Below, piece after piece: positions 23,631 to 34,883 of a stretch of DNA of 64,000 bases. The position numbers and the translations under genes are program-made. Positions within the stretch are counted from its first letter, which is position 1. Each line of letters starts with the position of its first letter. The stretch is from Arabidopsis thaliana (lineage: Eukaryota > Streptophyta > Magnoliopsida > Brassicales > Brassicaceae). Below the pieces are notes generated by a model. It saw only the letters and a program-made list of their open reading frames with translations. It was not told the origin of the DNA and made no database searches. Location of the stretch: the NCBI RefSeq assembly GCF_000001735.4, contig NC_003076.8, positions 21,765,835 through 21,829,834 of the forward strand, read 5' to 3'.

Positions 23631-24041
23631 GGTGTTGATCATTCTCTACGTAGCGAAATTGAAAAAATAAATTTCAGAGAAACAATCAAATAAACTATCA
23701 AACGAAGACTTGAAGAAGAAGAGATCTCACCGTGATTTTGGTTCATAGAGGTCAATGAAGGTTACTCTTTTTTTTTAGGGGACTATCTCCACAACCACGT
23801 AGTTTTTTCTATGATAGTTAAGGAATTAACGGCGTCGTTTTTGTGTAGCTTCCCTGGTCTCAACTATTGATAGAAAACGATGTCGTTTTAATTTGCAATC
23901 AATTTGAAATTTGTTTTTCTTATCGTATTCATTTATTTCGATAGTCTCTTGGGAATATGTTATTTTACTGTAAACTTTCTAGAGTAAAGATGAGATTGAG
24001 AGATCTAAATAAACTTTTTAAAGGGGTTTTAGATCTTCTGC
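23631..24041. other. Spacer between two damaged F-box genes
   Basis: Non-coding. Contains two GTCGTTTT motifs (about 23829-23842 and 23873-23890) of the same type as those at 25.2-25.35 kb. No gene seen. Confidence 0.45.
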
Positions 24042-24185
24042 TCTTATACCATGACAAGATATGAATATCGAATGAATTGGTTGATTATTGATGGACCCTT
24101 AGGTCTGTATTTATACAAGTTAAGAATCGGTAAACCTAAACCAAAAGGAAATCTAATAAAAGACAATAATACATAGTGGAAAGAA
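24042..24185 (-). mobile_element. Ty1/Copia LTR end with primer-binding site (fossil fragment)
   Basis: Read on the minus strand, a stretch with TTGTATAAATACA and a run of AATAATCAACCAATTCATTC-type sequence ends in CA and is followed by a TGGTATAAGAGC-like sequence at about 24041-24053, matching the Copia primer-binding site complementary to initiator Met-tRNA. No coding part of the element is present; it is broken. It abuts the truncated F-box gene and supplies the last residues of that gene's open frame. Confidence 0.7.
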
Positions 24186-24856
24186 GAAACCCTTACTAAA
24201 GTGAGTCTCTTTAGTGATTGAGAGTGCACCTGAAAGACTTTTCTATCCATCCCATAAATGATAACCGTTAAATCTTCCAAGACAGGGCAGCAAGAGATAA
24301 GTTCCTTAAAAGTGGCTTCATTGGGATACACGTTATCTTCTAAATGCATAGTCTTCATACAAGGGAAAGAGAAGATCCTGCCTTTATCCAAGGACACCTC
24401 AAAGAGTCTTAAGGAAACCAGTGCCTCACATTTATAAAGATTAAAATGAATCTTATGAAACTGAGGCAGAAACTGAACATCTAGATGTTGGATCTTACGC
24501 TTAGCTGCAGCATCAATCCATGACTTGAGATAAAAGCCATCTTCTTCATTTTCACTAATAGTTAACTTGAGCTTGTTTATGCATAGAACCCTATTGGAAT
24601 CGAAATACCTATCACAAAAACTCACAAAGGTATTGAAATCAGAGAAATCTCGGGAATCCAATTCCAAACTAGGAACCAAAAGCCAGAGACTTCTCCATCT
24701 TGTGGATAAAACGCTTGTCTTAACAACATCCTTTGTAGGAAGATAATTAAGTATTTGACATAACAAAGATTCATAGAATTGGCTTATTCTGTCTTCCTTC
24801 AACCTCTGATTCAACCCTTTTGAACAAGCCTGTTTTGATTTCTTTCTCCTCACCAT
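24044..24856 (-). pseudogene. F-box/LRR gene truncated before the FBD
   Basis: The frame starts [26 protein letters not shown] and contains a full F-box ([36 protein letters not shown]) and LRRs up to [14 protein letters not shown], where it matches the 23.1-23.6 kb gene closely. It then diverges into an LTR fragment, so the last third (FBD) is missing. A GTAAGG within the last matching codons (around 24196) could act as a splice donor, which would allow splicing onto exons of the downstream F-box-less gene. Its F-box looks functional, and a truncated F-box/LRR product is possible. Probably the 5' part of the annotated AT5G53640. Confidence 0.75.
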
Positions 24857-25430
24857 GTCTAATTTTTTCTCTAGATAACTTTATCTGCATAACTAAAATT
24901 GGAAAACACAAGTTTCAGAGAGACAGTTTGGTTTTGAATTAGATATTCATTCAAGTTCGACTTAACCTAACGTCCCAATCAAAATTCTCAGTCTAGTAAT
25001 GTAAAAGATTTCAAATCAACTAAGGCTTAAAACATACATGGTGACCAAAAGCTATAAAAAGATTCAGGCTTTTGGACCTGTTTCTGATGGGTAAGAACAA
25101 AACGATATGTAGAAGAAGAAGAAGAAGAAGAACTTACGGTGACTTAGGTAATACGAAAGAGGTCAATGAAGGTTTCTTACATTTTTTTTTAGAGGACCAG
25201 TACAATCATAATGACGCCGTTTCTAGTAAATAAACGCCGTGGTTTCACTGCTCTACGTAATTGGAGTATTGAAAACCACGTCGTTTTGATCAGCGGACTA
25301 GTCTCTCAAGCTATTCTAAGAAACGAGGTCGTTTTGATTCGCGGTTGGTCTTTCTCTCTCTCTAAAGCAGAAAATTCGTAGAATCGGAGAGATTTGAGAA
25401 GAGAACGAAGGAAGAAGAAGAAGAGGAACG
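24857..25430. promoter_or_regulatory. Divergent intergenic region with repeated CGTCGTTTT-type motifs
   Basis: Lies between two genes that point away from each other. Three related motifs occur: GACGCCGTTT (25212-25221), CCACGTCGTTTTGA (25276-25289) and GAGGTCGTTTTGA (about 25325-25337). A GAA microsatellite (about 25110-25131) also lies here. Could act as a shared promoter. Confidence 0.5.
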
Positions 25431-26408
25431 ATGGGGTACGTGTTTAGAGTACGATTGGCTTCTTTCTTCGCCGGAGCTGCGACTGCGTCTTTTATCGGAC
25501 TCTCCGTTCTCTACAAGGATTACAAAGTCGCTCACGAATCGATTTCTCAGCAGGTAATCCATCGATTTCTAATTTTGTTTCTCTTATCGGATCCATTTCT
25601 TTCGATTATCTATTGCGAACAAGCTCTGTCACCGTAGATTTTGTTTTCGAGTAGCTGAATCGATACATTTCGTTAGCAGATGTTGTTAAGAATGGAATTT
25701 TGTTGATCTGTAGACCATTTCTAGGGTTCTCGTTGTCATCTCTGTGATTCTCCGATTGAGATTCATATGCAATCATGGTGGAAGAAAGTTTCACACAATT
25801 TTGATGTTTATAATAGGAATTAGGGTTTCTGGTTTGTGTTTGCCATTTTAGCTACTGGTGAGATTTTGTTCTGGAGTTAGAGTTTCATAAGTTCCACCAA
25901 TACGTTAATGCTTCATTAACATTACTATGAATTAGTTTTATTTTGTGATTCTTGAGATGCCAAAATTGCTAATACGAGAACACCTTCAAACGTTTGGTAT
26001 TGATGAATGAATACTGATAGAGTTGATGCACATAGATGTCATCATTGTGAATATCCATGGTTGCCATTTCTCTGTAGCTTTGATGGTAATGATTATACTA
26101 CAATTGCATGATTAAAAATATGCTTTAGAATTAGTTTTTTTGAGAACCTTGAGATGCCAAAGTTTTAACATGAGAAAACTGCCAAACATTTTGTTGGTTG
26201 AATTGAGTGTTAGCTTTGTGAAGAACCGTAGCAGCATTTTCTATGTAGCTTTAAACGTATAGGATACTGACATTGGCATTGACTGTTAGATTTGATCTCT
26301 CTTTTTCTACAGGCGAAGTCTTTTCATGACTCTCTGGATAGAAGGATCTCTACTCTTGAAAGCTTGAGACAAAGTGAAGCTCCTCAGCTTGCTGAGACAA
26401 CTGAATAG
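25431..26408 (+). CDS. 72-residue membrane-anchored protein of unknown function
   Basis: Two exons, 25431-25553 and 26313-26408, separated by a 759-bp intron, giving 72 residues (AT5G53650 from memory). Residues 4-27 (VFRVRLASFFAGAATASFIGLSVL) form one hydrophobic helix preceded by Arg, suggesting a signal anchor or a mitochondrial inner-membrane anchor. The second half (YKVAHESISQQAKSFHDSLDRRISTLESLRQSE) is an amphipathic helix likely to form a coiled coil. The database label ABC transporter A family cannot be right for so small a protein with no ATPase motif. Small mitochondrial assembly or complex subunits have this architecture, but I cannot name one. Confidence 0.85.
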
Positions 26409-28740
26409 TAATCTGTCTCGACATTGAACACTCTCTGCTTGGCAATGATGTTTTGAGTTGAGATGCTCTTTTTTCGGTTTTATGAATAACTTGGAAGTTC
26501 TTGTATGACTCTACTGTTATAAAACAATGAAGTTTAAGGTAGTCGACAATGGATTGAAACTTGCTGTAACACTTGCCATGAACTTGTGTTCGATCAATTA
26601 TTTTGGATCTAACATTAGTAGAATCTTGTTCTTCAGAAAGATGAACTTTTGTCTAGACCATCTTCAAAGCTAGGGATCTAGATACATCTTTCTGAACAGA
26701 AGATGCAACAGTTATGGTGAAGATAAGCAAATGCCATTGACTGTACCAAGAACAATTTGATATCTCATGATTAGGTCTAGGCCGGCCCAAGGAGCCCAGT
26801 GTCCTAATATGGGCTTCTTGGTGGGTTGGAAGTTCAATATCTCTAAGACTCTCACGGGTCTGGAATTTTATGGTTTTGCATGTAAAATTACAACTTCAAA
26901 AATAATTGCAAAAGATCAAGATATATAGTCATGCTAGTATCTTACTATTGCACCATTTAGATTCAATGTATGTTATTGACAAGAGAAATTGGCAAACAAA
27001 CGAAAAAAACCTAGCTATTGGCAAATGTAACAACAATAACATGTTTTTCTTGCAATGTCATTTCTCAATTGAAAAGATCTTAGAGTTAATATATCTACCA
27101 TTCCCGTTATCACTTTAAGAAGAAAAATAATCTAGTTTCACATAATTAAAGAAACACAATAAATGGGGAAAAGAAAGAAGGAATCATAATGGAAAGACAT
27201 GTCGAGAGCACATGGTGTTTGTATGGGGACAGATTCCAATGTAAGAAAGAAAATTAAATAAAGTGGAAACAATAATATGAAGAAAAAAAGAGAGTGATGC
27301 ATTTGTCTCCTTGGCGGTGGTATGGTGGCTTCACTATCACCCGACACCTCCTCAAATTTGGAATACACCTAATCAATCATGATTATATTACACACACATT
27401 TCGTTATGTAGATACGACACTCAATCACGGATCATTTTGTTGTTCCATCATTTTCCTCTTTATTAGTATAAACATCAAAAAACATTTTCGAAAACGTAAA
27501 TGTTGGATGAGACTTTGTGATCGCATCCAAACCACTTAATTATTTAAAATTGTAACGATTTTTGTTATTTTCTACATATGAGATTTTTTTACTATAGATA
27601 GATAGGTTAGTGTCACAAAGGTAGCAATTGGTTTGATGGATATTTTTACTTCTATAGTTTTTGTCAGACTCCAATGAACTTACTCATATGTCACTTTTAA
27701 TTGGATGTGAAAGAAGATAGAGCATCAATATTGAAATGGCAATAGACTGAGAAGTCAGAATAATTTTTTGAAAATAAAGGACAATAAGAGAGTGTCCACA
27801 TCAACTTTTACCATCTTATTTTGTCTGGTGGCTTCTGCTTCTTTGGATTTAAACCTTGAGACAAATAGAAAGACGTTCTTCACTTGGCTACCTAACAACT
27901 TCACTTTCTGTGCTCTTGTCACAATCTTAACCCATTTTTCCTTACATCTAACGTATATCATTGATTCCTTTTGAGAATTTCCATGTTCAAGACAATGAGA
28001 GAATATATTTACGCAATTTGATCCAAACGGTTTAATTTGTTTATTAGTTTGTTACACTTTGTGTAAACTATGATATTAAGGTAAGGATGTTGGCCTTGGA
28101 TCAGTTCATGATGTTTTTTAGATTACCAAAAACGTTTTAGACTTTTGACCATAACTCTTTTGTAAGACAGACCATCCCTAGTACACTAATCAACCTTGAT
28201 TTGGCCATGGGATCTACGAGTCGGTTTGCGGTTAATATGTCAACAACGACAAAAACAACTGATGGATATGAGATATGACGGTTTGGTCATAGCTAGGCCG
28301 GTCCTTGGAAGGCTCTTTAGGGACTGAGCCATGTCCTGATTTTTACTATTACATAGTAACATTGCCATATTAAACTCTACATCAATCCACAAACTAGATT
28401 CATAGAAAACATCCCCCACCGTTAGATCGTTACATCCCCTAAGTGATATGATATTGATCTACAAGATGGGTCTGTCTTTTAAGGATTGATCCAAATGTCG
28501 GAAGCATGGAAGCATAGTATAGGACAATCTTGGCGGCAACCCATCACTACTCCATATCCTTTGTATCCACCCAAATCTCTCTCCCTCTCTCTCTATATAT
28601 GTTACATTAGTATGATATGAAAGTAAAGGCAAGCAACGTTTTACTCATTATCTTCTCACCAAATTTATAGCCCACAACGGATCTTTTACTTTCTTTCTTT
28701 TGAAATAAGTCACATGTTCTTCAGTCTCTTCTCATGATAA
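26409..28740. other. Intergenic, 2.3 kb, promoter side of GRF7
   Basis: No frame above about 80 codons and no recognisable domain. 26772-26830 and 28295-28330 carry similar short strings (CTAGGCCGGYCC). A CT-rich tract at 28570-28600 lies about 200 bp upstream of the GRF7 start. Confidence 0.5.
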
Positions 28741-28746
28741 TATAAA
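28741..28746 (+). promoter_or_regulatory. Probable TATA box of GRF7
   Basis: TATAAA, 61 bases before the start codon. This would give a leader of roughly 30 bases. Other upstream starts are possible, as GRF leaders are often longer. Confidence 0.4.
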
Positions 28747-28801
28747 GGGCAAAAGAAAAATCTCACAATCTTTACAAGAGTTTTTAAAATCTCTAACCTT
28801 C

Positions 28802-30095
28802 ATGGACTTTCTCAAAGTTTCAGACAAGACAACAATTCCATATAGAAGTGATTCTTTGTTTAGTTTGAATCAGCAACAATACAAAGAGTCTTCTTTTGGA
28901 TTCAGAGACATGGAGATTCATCCGCATCCTACTCCATGTAACAATCTCTCTCTCTGTTCTTCTCTTCTTTTGATTTGTTTCTCAATAACGAAATGTTATT
29001 CTCATTGATTTGTAACAGATGCAGGAAATGGACTTTTGGGTTGTTATTACTATTACCCTTTCACAAACGCACAATTGAAGGAGCTTGAGAGACAAGCAAT
29101 GATCTACAAGTACATGATCGCATCTATTCCTGTTCCTTTCGATCTACTTGTTTCTTCACCATCCTCTGCCTCTCCTTGTAACAATAAAAACATCGCCGGA
29201 GATTTAGAGCCGGGAAGATGCCGGAGAACAGACGGAAAGAAATGGAGATGCGCGAAAGAAGTCGTCTCTAATCACAAATACTGTGAGAAACACTTACACA
29301 GAGGTCGTCCTCGTTCAAGAAAGCATGTGGAACCTCCTTATTCTCGCCCTAACAACAATGGTGGTTCTGTGAAAAACAGAGATCTCAAAAAGCTTCCTCA
29401 AAAGTTATCTAGTAGTTCCATCAAAGACAAAACACTTGAGCCAATGGAGGTTTCATCATCAATCTCAAACTATAGAGACTCCAGGTACTGTTCTTTGATT
29501 AGTCTCAAAACCAAACTCTGTTTTTCTTTTCTCATAACAATACTCTGTTTTTGGTCTCTGTTTTAATCGTGTTTAGTTTTTGTTTCAACTTGAAAACAGA
29601 GGAAGTGAGAAATTTACTGTATTGGCAACAACAGAGCAAGAGAACAAGTATCTGAATTTCATAGATGTATGGTCCGATGGAGTAAGATCATCTGAAAAAC
29701 AGAGTACAACTTCAACACCTGTTTCTTCTTCCAATGGCAATCTCTCTCTTTACTCGCTTGATCTCTCAATGGGAGGAAACAACTTAATGGGCCAAGACGA
29801 AATGGGCCTGATACAAATGGGCTTAGGTGTAATCGGGTCGGGTAGTGAGGATCATCACGGGTATGGTCCTTATGGTGTGACTTCTTCACTAGAGGAGATG
29901 TCAAGCTGGCTTGCTCCGATGTCTACCACACCTGGTGGACCATTAGCGGAGATACTGAGGCCGAGTACGAATTTGGCGATCTCTGGTGATATCGAATCGT
30001 ATAGCTTGATGGAGACTCCCACTCCAAGCTCGTCCCCGTCTAGAGTGATGAAGAAGATGACTAGTTCAGTGTCCGACGAAAGCAGCCAGGTTTAG
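28802..30095 (+). CDS. GRF7: Growth-regulating factor 7 transcription factor
   Basis: Three exons, 28802-28937, 29019-29484 and 29600-30095, sum to 365 residues. The QLQ domain (about residues 59-90, [31 protein letters not shown]) binds GIF co-activators. The WRC domain (about 107-149) carries the C3H zinc ligands Cys113, Cys123, Cys134 and His137 and the basic nuclear signal RGRPRSRK. The C-terminal half is Ser/Gly/Met-rich and probably a transactivation or repression region. In Arabidopsis GRF7 (AT5G53660) represses DREB2A and other osmotic-stress genes; that is established knowledge. The miR396 site overlaps the WRC end. Confidence 0.96.
29312..29332 (+). promoter_or_regulatory. miR396 target site in the WRC-coding sequence
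   Basis: CGTTCAAGAAAGCATGTGGAA pairs with miR396 (5' UUCCACAGCUUUCUUGAACUG) with the usual single-base bulge. Here the bulged base is A where most GRFs have C, which also changes the encoded RSRKPVE to RSRKHVE. Pairing outside the bulge is intact, so cleavage should still occur. Confidence 0.85.
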
Positions 30096-30239
30096 GAGTT
30101 ATGGAGTTTGGTAATAACGACTTTTTGTTTGAGTTTTGGCCTTTCTTCAATCTTGTGCCTGTAAACTAGTACTGTAAACAGTCACTTTGATTAATTATGG
30201 AGTTATATTATCAATGCTTGTTTAGTTTTTATTTAATAA

Positions 30240-30490
30240 GTGCATCTCCTTTTATGAGAAACCCACAAAGTTTTTCAAACAAAAAAAAATTAATATTTTA
30301 TTATAATTTGATTATATGATTAAAATTTTATTTTAATTAAAATATTAAACCAATAGTGAAAAGGGACATGTAATCATGAGTTGTAAAGAGTATCTCAAAG
30401 TTTCTCACTACACTCTCTCTCTTTCATTTTCATTATTTTGTTTTTTTTATTGCGAGAAACTCTTATGAAAAACTCTTAATGGAGATGGTC
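30240..30490. mobile_element. 251-bp MITE with TAA target-site duplication (Tourist/Harbinger-like)
   Basis: Termini GTGCATCTCC and, at the other end, GACCATCTCC read inward form short imperfect inverted repeats that extend weakly (GAGAAAC, TTTTTC) into an AT-rich centre. TAA flanks both sides (30237-30239, 30491-30493), as for PIF/Harbinger MITEs. No coding capacity. It is 144 bp past the GRF7 stop. Confidence 0.65.
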
Positions 30491-30493
30491 TAA

Positions 30494-31236
30494 TTTATCA
30501 AGTTATTTGAAGGAAAAAAAAAAATGATTAATCGAATTAGATAGATAGTTGTATTCCCAGTAAACAATTATAGTTTTTTTTCAAAAAGGGTGAAAATCTT
30601 AAATTCCGTTTAGTTTTTTCTAATTTTGAAAATATGTCTATCTTAAATATTTGTTCTTTCTTTTACGAAGCGTCACTTGTTTTAGTTTATATATATGATA
30701 ATGGAGTGATGAGGGAAATGTATCCAATTTAGACTTTCAGTAAAAAATAAAACGCTGTGGTACACTTCTCAACCATGAATCCAGGTTAAGTAGCTACGTT
30801 CTCGATCTTGCTATTATTAGAGTTTGATGATTTCGTGATGCTTCATCTTCTTCTCTATTTTCAGAAATATGTAGAATTGTAGATCAATATTATTATTTTT
30901 TCTCGGCATCGTGCCTCTACGATATGGTCTTCTTTAGATTTGTGATGAATATGAAAATGCTTGTAATGGAATACTTCGGTTCTGTAATGTAAACCCTAAA
31001 TCCTTATCGTGTGCTCTAAGATTATAGTATATATATAGTTATTTTGATAGATTCTAGTTTTGGTAAGTTCGAATTTGGATTTACGAGTTATGGTCGACTG
31101 CTCAAAATTGTTATGGTACAGTATTTCCTTGTCTCAATATTTAAAACGTTTGATGACCTTTGATGCTCAATGTAAGCGTTGGATACAAAGTTTACTTAAC
31201 TACATATCTGACGCTATCCTTTTCTTTATTTTCAGT
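30494..31236. other. Upstream region of a gag-like ORF; shares blocks with 38.8-39.1 kb
   Basis: Sequence such as TTCTCGGC..CGTGCCTCTA occurs here (about 30900) and near 38932. It suggests that the leader and promoter region of the gag-like unit was duplicated along with the ORF. Confidence 0.5.
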
Positions 31237-31897
31237 ATTGGGATACACATCTAGTCTTTCGAATGTCGATTCTATCCCGATGCTAAGCGGATCAAACTTC
31301 TCGGAATGGAAAGAACATTTGTTACTTGTCCTCGCCCTTATGGATCTTGATCTTTCCCTCATGACAGAGCGTCCAAGCTCTCCTAAGGAACTCAAGCATT
31401 GGGACCGCTCTAATCGCGTGAGTATAATGATAATGAAAATCCGGATTCCACAAGGATTTAGGGGCGTTGTTCCTGATGATGTTACAACTGCAAAAGACTT
31501 CCTTGCCAGTTTGGAGAATTTCTTTGCGAAAAATGAAGAGGCAGAGAGAAGTAGGGTGCAAGCAGAAAGTTCCTCGATGAGTTACATAGAAAATGAGAAT
31601 GTAAGGGAGCTTATTATGAGGATGAAAACCCTCGGTGCGAAGCGAAAGAGACTTGGGATTAATAATATTTTCTCCAATGACATGATGTTAGCGCATTGTG
31701 CAGTCAAAATGCTGCCATTGCAGTATATTAGCCTTAAAAACGTTTACAGTTGTCTCGAAGGGAAATTTGTTAATGAAAACGGTAGATGGCACACTGGGGA
31801 GATATGGTCTACTAAAGAGCTCATTAGTCGTTGTGACATGGAAGAAGAGACTTTAAGGACGGAAATTGCAGATGAAGCAAGAAAAAGGGAACAATGA
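31237..31897 (+). mobile_element. Ty1/Copia gag-like ORF (fossil or solitary gag gene)
   Basis: An open frame of about 220 residues after a probable splice acceptor near 31236. It shows the Copia gag (UBN2 class) features SIPMLSGSNFSEWKEHLLLVLALMDLDLSL, the central helical region NENVRELIMRMKTL, and a charged C terminus. No zinc knuckle, protease, integrase or reverse transcriptase follows and no LTRs are seen, so as an element it is only a part. The gag-like part looks continuous. Related fragments lie at 34.4-34.9 and 39.2-39.35 kb. Could be an inert fossil or a transcribed host-held copy; the sequence alone does not decide. Confidence 0.7.
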
Positions 31898-32437
31898 GAG
31901 TGTTTGGTTCAGGAGTAGCAACAAAAGCAATATATGCTTAGGAATTGGTATTGAAATGGTTTGAAGATAAGAAACAAAGAGGCCTTTCGGAGATTTCTAT
32001 GAAATAAATCTGTGTGTGTTGCATTTTGAAGCATTTCCTTTTTTTGTCATTGTGTGTGTTTTCAGATGAGTTTTATTTCAATTTCTACTTAGGATATGTA
32101 ATATTCCATTATGATCACTTTTCTTATTTTCCCCTGTTTTGCTCTGTTTTAAAAGAATTGCCTATAATTTTTTAGAACTTGTAGACAATTTGTTTCTTAG
32201 TGATATTTTTCCTTAGTTTATTTAAACTCTTTAGGAGTCCTTGTTTGACTCTGTGTCGCCCCTTTTATAATTAGCTACAAAATTTCTAGTATCTTCTCGC
32301 AATTCCTATTTGAGATCAGAATGCAAATATTGTCCTACTACAAAATTTCTAGTATCTTTTAGAAATCCTAATTGAGATCGGAATGCAAATATTTCTCTAT
32401 TCTTTATCTACCCTATGATTGTGTTGGTTTCTTCTTC
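31898..32437. other. Spacer before the first RRM gene
   Basis: Holds a direct repeat of ACAAAATTTCTAGTATCTT at about 32277-32296 and 32339-32357. No coding sequence recognised. Confidence 0.5.
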
Positions 32438-32446
32438 TATATATAA
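32438..32446 (+). promoter_or_regulatory. TATA box of the first RRM gene
   Basis: TATATATAA about 102 bases before the start codon, followed by a CT-rich leader. Confidence 0.6.
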
Positions 32447-32547
32447 CACTTTTTTCACACACCAATTCTCTACATAACACTTTTTTCTTCTAGGGCTCAG
32501 ATTGTTCGACTTTCTTCTTTAACCTTTCTTTTACTTTCCAAAGAGAC

Positions 32548-33275
32548 ATGTCTCACCACCACCAAAACTTCGATACAACATTCACAAAGATATACGTGGG
32601 GGGTTTGCCTTGGACAACAAGAAAGGAAGGCTTGATAAACTTCTTCAAACGTTTTGGTGAAATCATCCATGTGAACGTCGTTTGTGATAGAGAAACAGAT
32701 CGATCACAAGGATATGGCTTCGTAAGTAACCAAGAAACAATATATACGTTTAGGTTATCGATTATTCTTGAATCTTGTATATATCTTTCTTCAGGTCACG
32801 TTTAAAGACGCTGAATCTGCAACAAGAGCTTGCAAGGATCCGAATCCGACTATTGAAGGACGAATAACTAATTGCAAACTCGCTTTCGTTGGTGCTAAAG
32901 TTAAACCTAACCAATCCCAACCTTCAAATTTGCCTCAATTATTACCTAGGTACCCTGGACCTCACTGGAATCTTTCTTTATCTTACTCCAATGCAATTTT
33001 TTGCCGTTAGGATACTTTTCTTGGAATATAATTAGGGTAAAGTTTCTAGCCATGGTTTTGTTTAGTTAATGTAATTTTTTTCTTGGTTTATTAGGTATGA
33101 TCCGCAATATAATCCGCGGTATGATCCGATGTCTTACCAACAAAACCGTATGGCTAACAACACCAACAATGGTATTGGCAGCATCCAACTACAAACGTTG
33201 TTAACGGAGAATCGAGCAGCTCACAGGCTACGGGAACGCAGCCAGAGTTTCTTTCGACACCGGGATCTTCGCTAA
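32548..33275 (+). CDS. Single-RRM RNA-binding protein, 169 residues
   Basis: Exons 32548-32721, 32795-32949 and 33095-33275 total 510 nt, matching the 169 residues I recall for AT5G53680. The RRM has a clear RNP2 (KIYVGGLPW, residues 14-22) and RNP1 (SQGYGFVTF) split by the first intron exactly between GYGF and VTF. The C-terminal part after the RRM is basic and Gln/Asn/Tyr-rich, with repeats of [12 protein letters not shown]. If the second intron is retained, translation ends at 33010 with a different tail, so splicing may give two products. Likely an mRNA-binding protein of the small plant RRM family close to AT5G53720 (40.8 kb). Confidence 0.88.
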
Positions 33276-33540
33276 CTTGTAGTGATTCTTGTGTCTGATG
33301 AAAACAGTCAGAGTTAGACTTGCGGAGTTGAAAACGATGATTCTTATGTCATATTTTTATTTATCAATGTTATGTCTAACTTCTTGAAATAATTTCAGAG
33401 TCATTGTAGAATTTAATTCATCAGTTAACTAAGGGAAGACGCAATCTCTTTGGTGTTTTTAAGTCGTTTTTCTTAAAAACTTTGAATTTTCTTTTGGGTA
33501 TTAAAAATTAAGCTCAATAATCATACATACATATATATAG

Positions 33541-33665
33541 CATGATATCTTTGACTGGATGTTAAAAAGGCAAAGCTTAATAATCATTATCCGTTTTCAT
33601 TTTATATATGAGCTGTATACATGAGATTCCATTGATTAGGTAGACATAAGCATTCTCATTAAAGT
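33541..33665. repeat. Segment duplicated at 36722-36843
   Basis: The strings TGTCTTTGACTGGATG (here TATCTTTGACTGGATG), TTAATAATCA and GATTAGGTAGACATAAGCAT occur in the same order at both places. The block lies just downstream of each of the two RRM-type genes. Confidence 0.75.
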
Positions 33666-34429
33666 TCAAGAAAATCTTTTGGACTCGAGGTTAAACATTT
33701 TTTTTTTTTTTTTTTGGTCTAACGAGGTTAAACATTAACAATCAAAGATATAATATACCTAATACCTGCAACTACAAGAATCATCAAAACGTAACAGAGT
33801 GACAAAAAATCAATGGACCTTTTGGTTGGGGAAGTTGCAGCTTAATTTTTATTTCTCTATTTACTATATAGCTCCTCAAATAGTCAATAAATTGTAAACT
33901 TATTATATCTAACGAATTTTTCACTTCTTCATCCACTATTATAAACGTCCATTATATTGCCCAACCAGATGTTCAGATTATTATAAAGGAAAAGTTCAGA
34001 TGTGGTTGCAACATTGCCAACAGGAAAGAATCAGTTCACATTCGAAAGTCGAAAAAGGTCTTTTCCACTAATGGTCCCTCCAAAGTTTATGAACAGCGAG
34101 GAAAGTTGAGATGTAGTCACTTGCACAAAAATTTGGTCTTCAAACCCCCTGAGAAAGTGTAATAGTGCTTGATGAGCAGAGAAGACAAGTACAAACTTAG
34201 ATGGATTCAAAATTTTATTCATACAAACCTTCAGATTCATCAAAAGAAACTTCCTTCACTAATGAGGCAGAAGCATTGTACTCAAATCTGGGACGAAGCA
34301 TTATCAGCATAAAACACAAACTGCACATATAACCAATAGCTGAATTTTACGATATGGGGGATGTACAGCAAGTTATACAGCGATAAAGGAGGGGGGCAGA
34401 GGTCAGAACGGTGCTAGCCGAGTTTAGCT
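33666..34429. other. Spacer with A/T runs; second block shared with 36.9 kb
   Basis: Contains a run of about 20 T near 33697. 34300-34380 (CAGCATAAAACACAAACTGC, GAATTTTACGATATGGG) matches 36870-36945. No gene. Confidence 0.55.
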
Positions 34430-34883
34430 CAACGAAAAAAGAGAATGAGAGCGTTAGAGAGTTAATTATGATGAAGATGAGCGTTGCAGCCAAGTTGAAC
34501 AAACTCGGGATGCATATTCCTGATTAAATCGTGGCAGCTTTGATTCTCGATAGTCTAATATTTCTGTGTTCACTATATCTTTTTCATATAAAAATCTATA
34601 GGAAACCTATGAGAAGAGAGTCATCGATAGATCATTGGATGAAACCGAAAACATGTTTTTGCCAGTACTCGATAGTCTGCCCTCGGACTATGATCTTCTT
34701 AGGAAGACTTATAGCCGTATGAAACTGGAATGGTCTACTCATGATCTCATCTCTCACTGTGTGCAAGAAGAGGAGAGGTTGACGAATGAAAAGAAGGAAC
34801 ATGATCTTGTTGCAGGTAAAGTCATATGTGATAAGAAAAGAAAGCAATATGACGAGTGTTTAGAGGCAGTTCTTGGAAACTAG
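34430..34883 (+). mobile_element. Copia gag-like fragment (fossil)
   Basis: The segment encodes ENESVRELI-type sequence followed by FLPVLDSLPSDYDLLRKTYSRMKLEWSTHDLISHCVQEEERL, corresponding to the middle and C-terminal part of the gag-like ORF at 31.2-31.9 kb. It is broken in more than one place and has no LTRs. Family: Ty1/Copia, UBN2-type gag. Confidence 0.7.
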
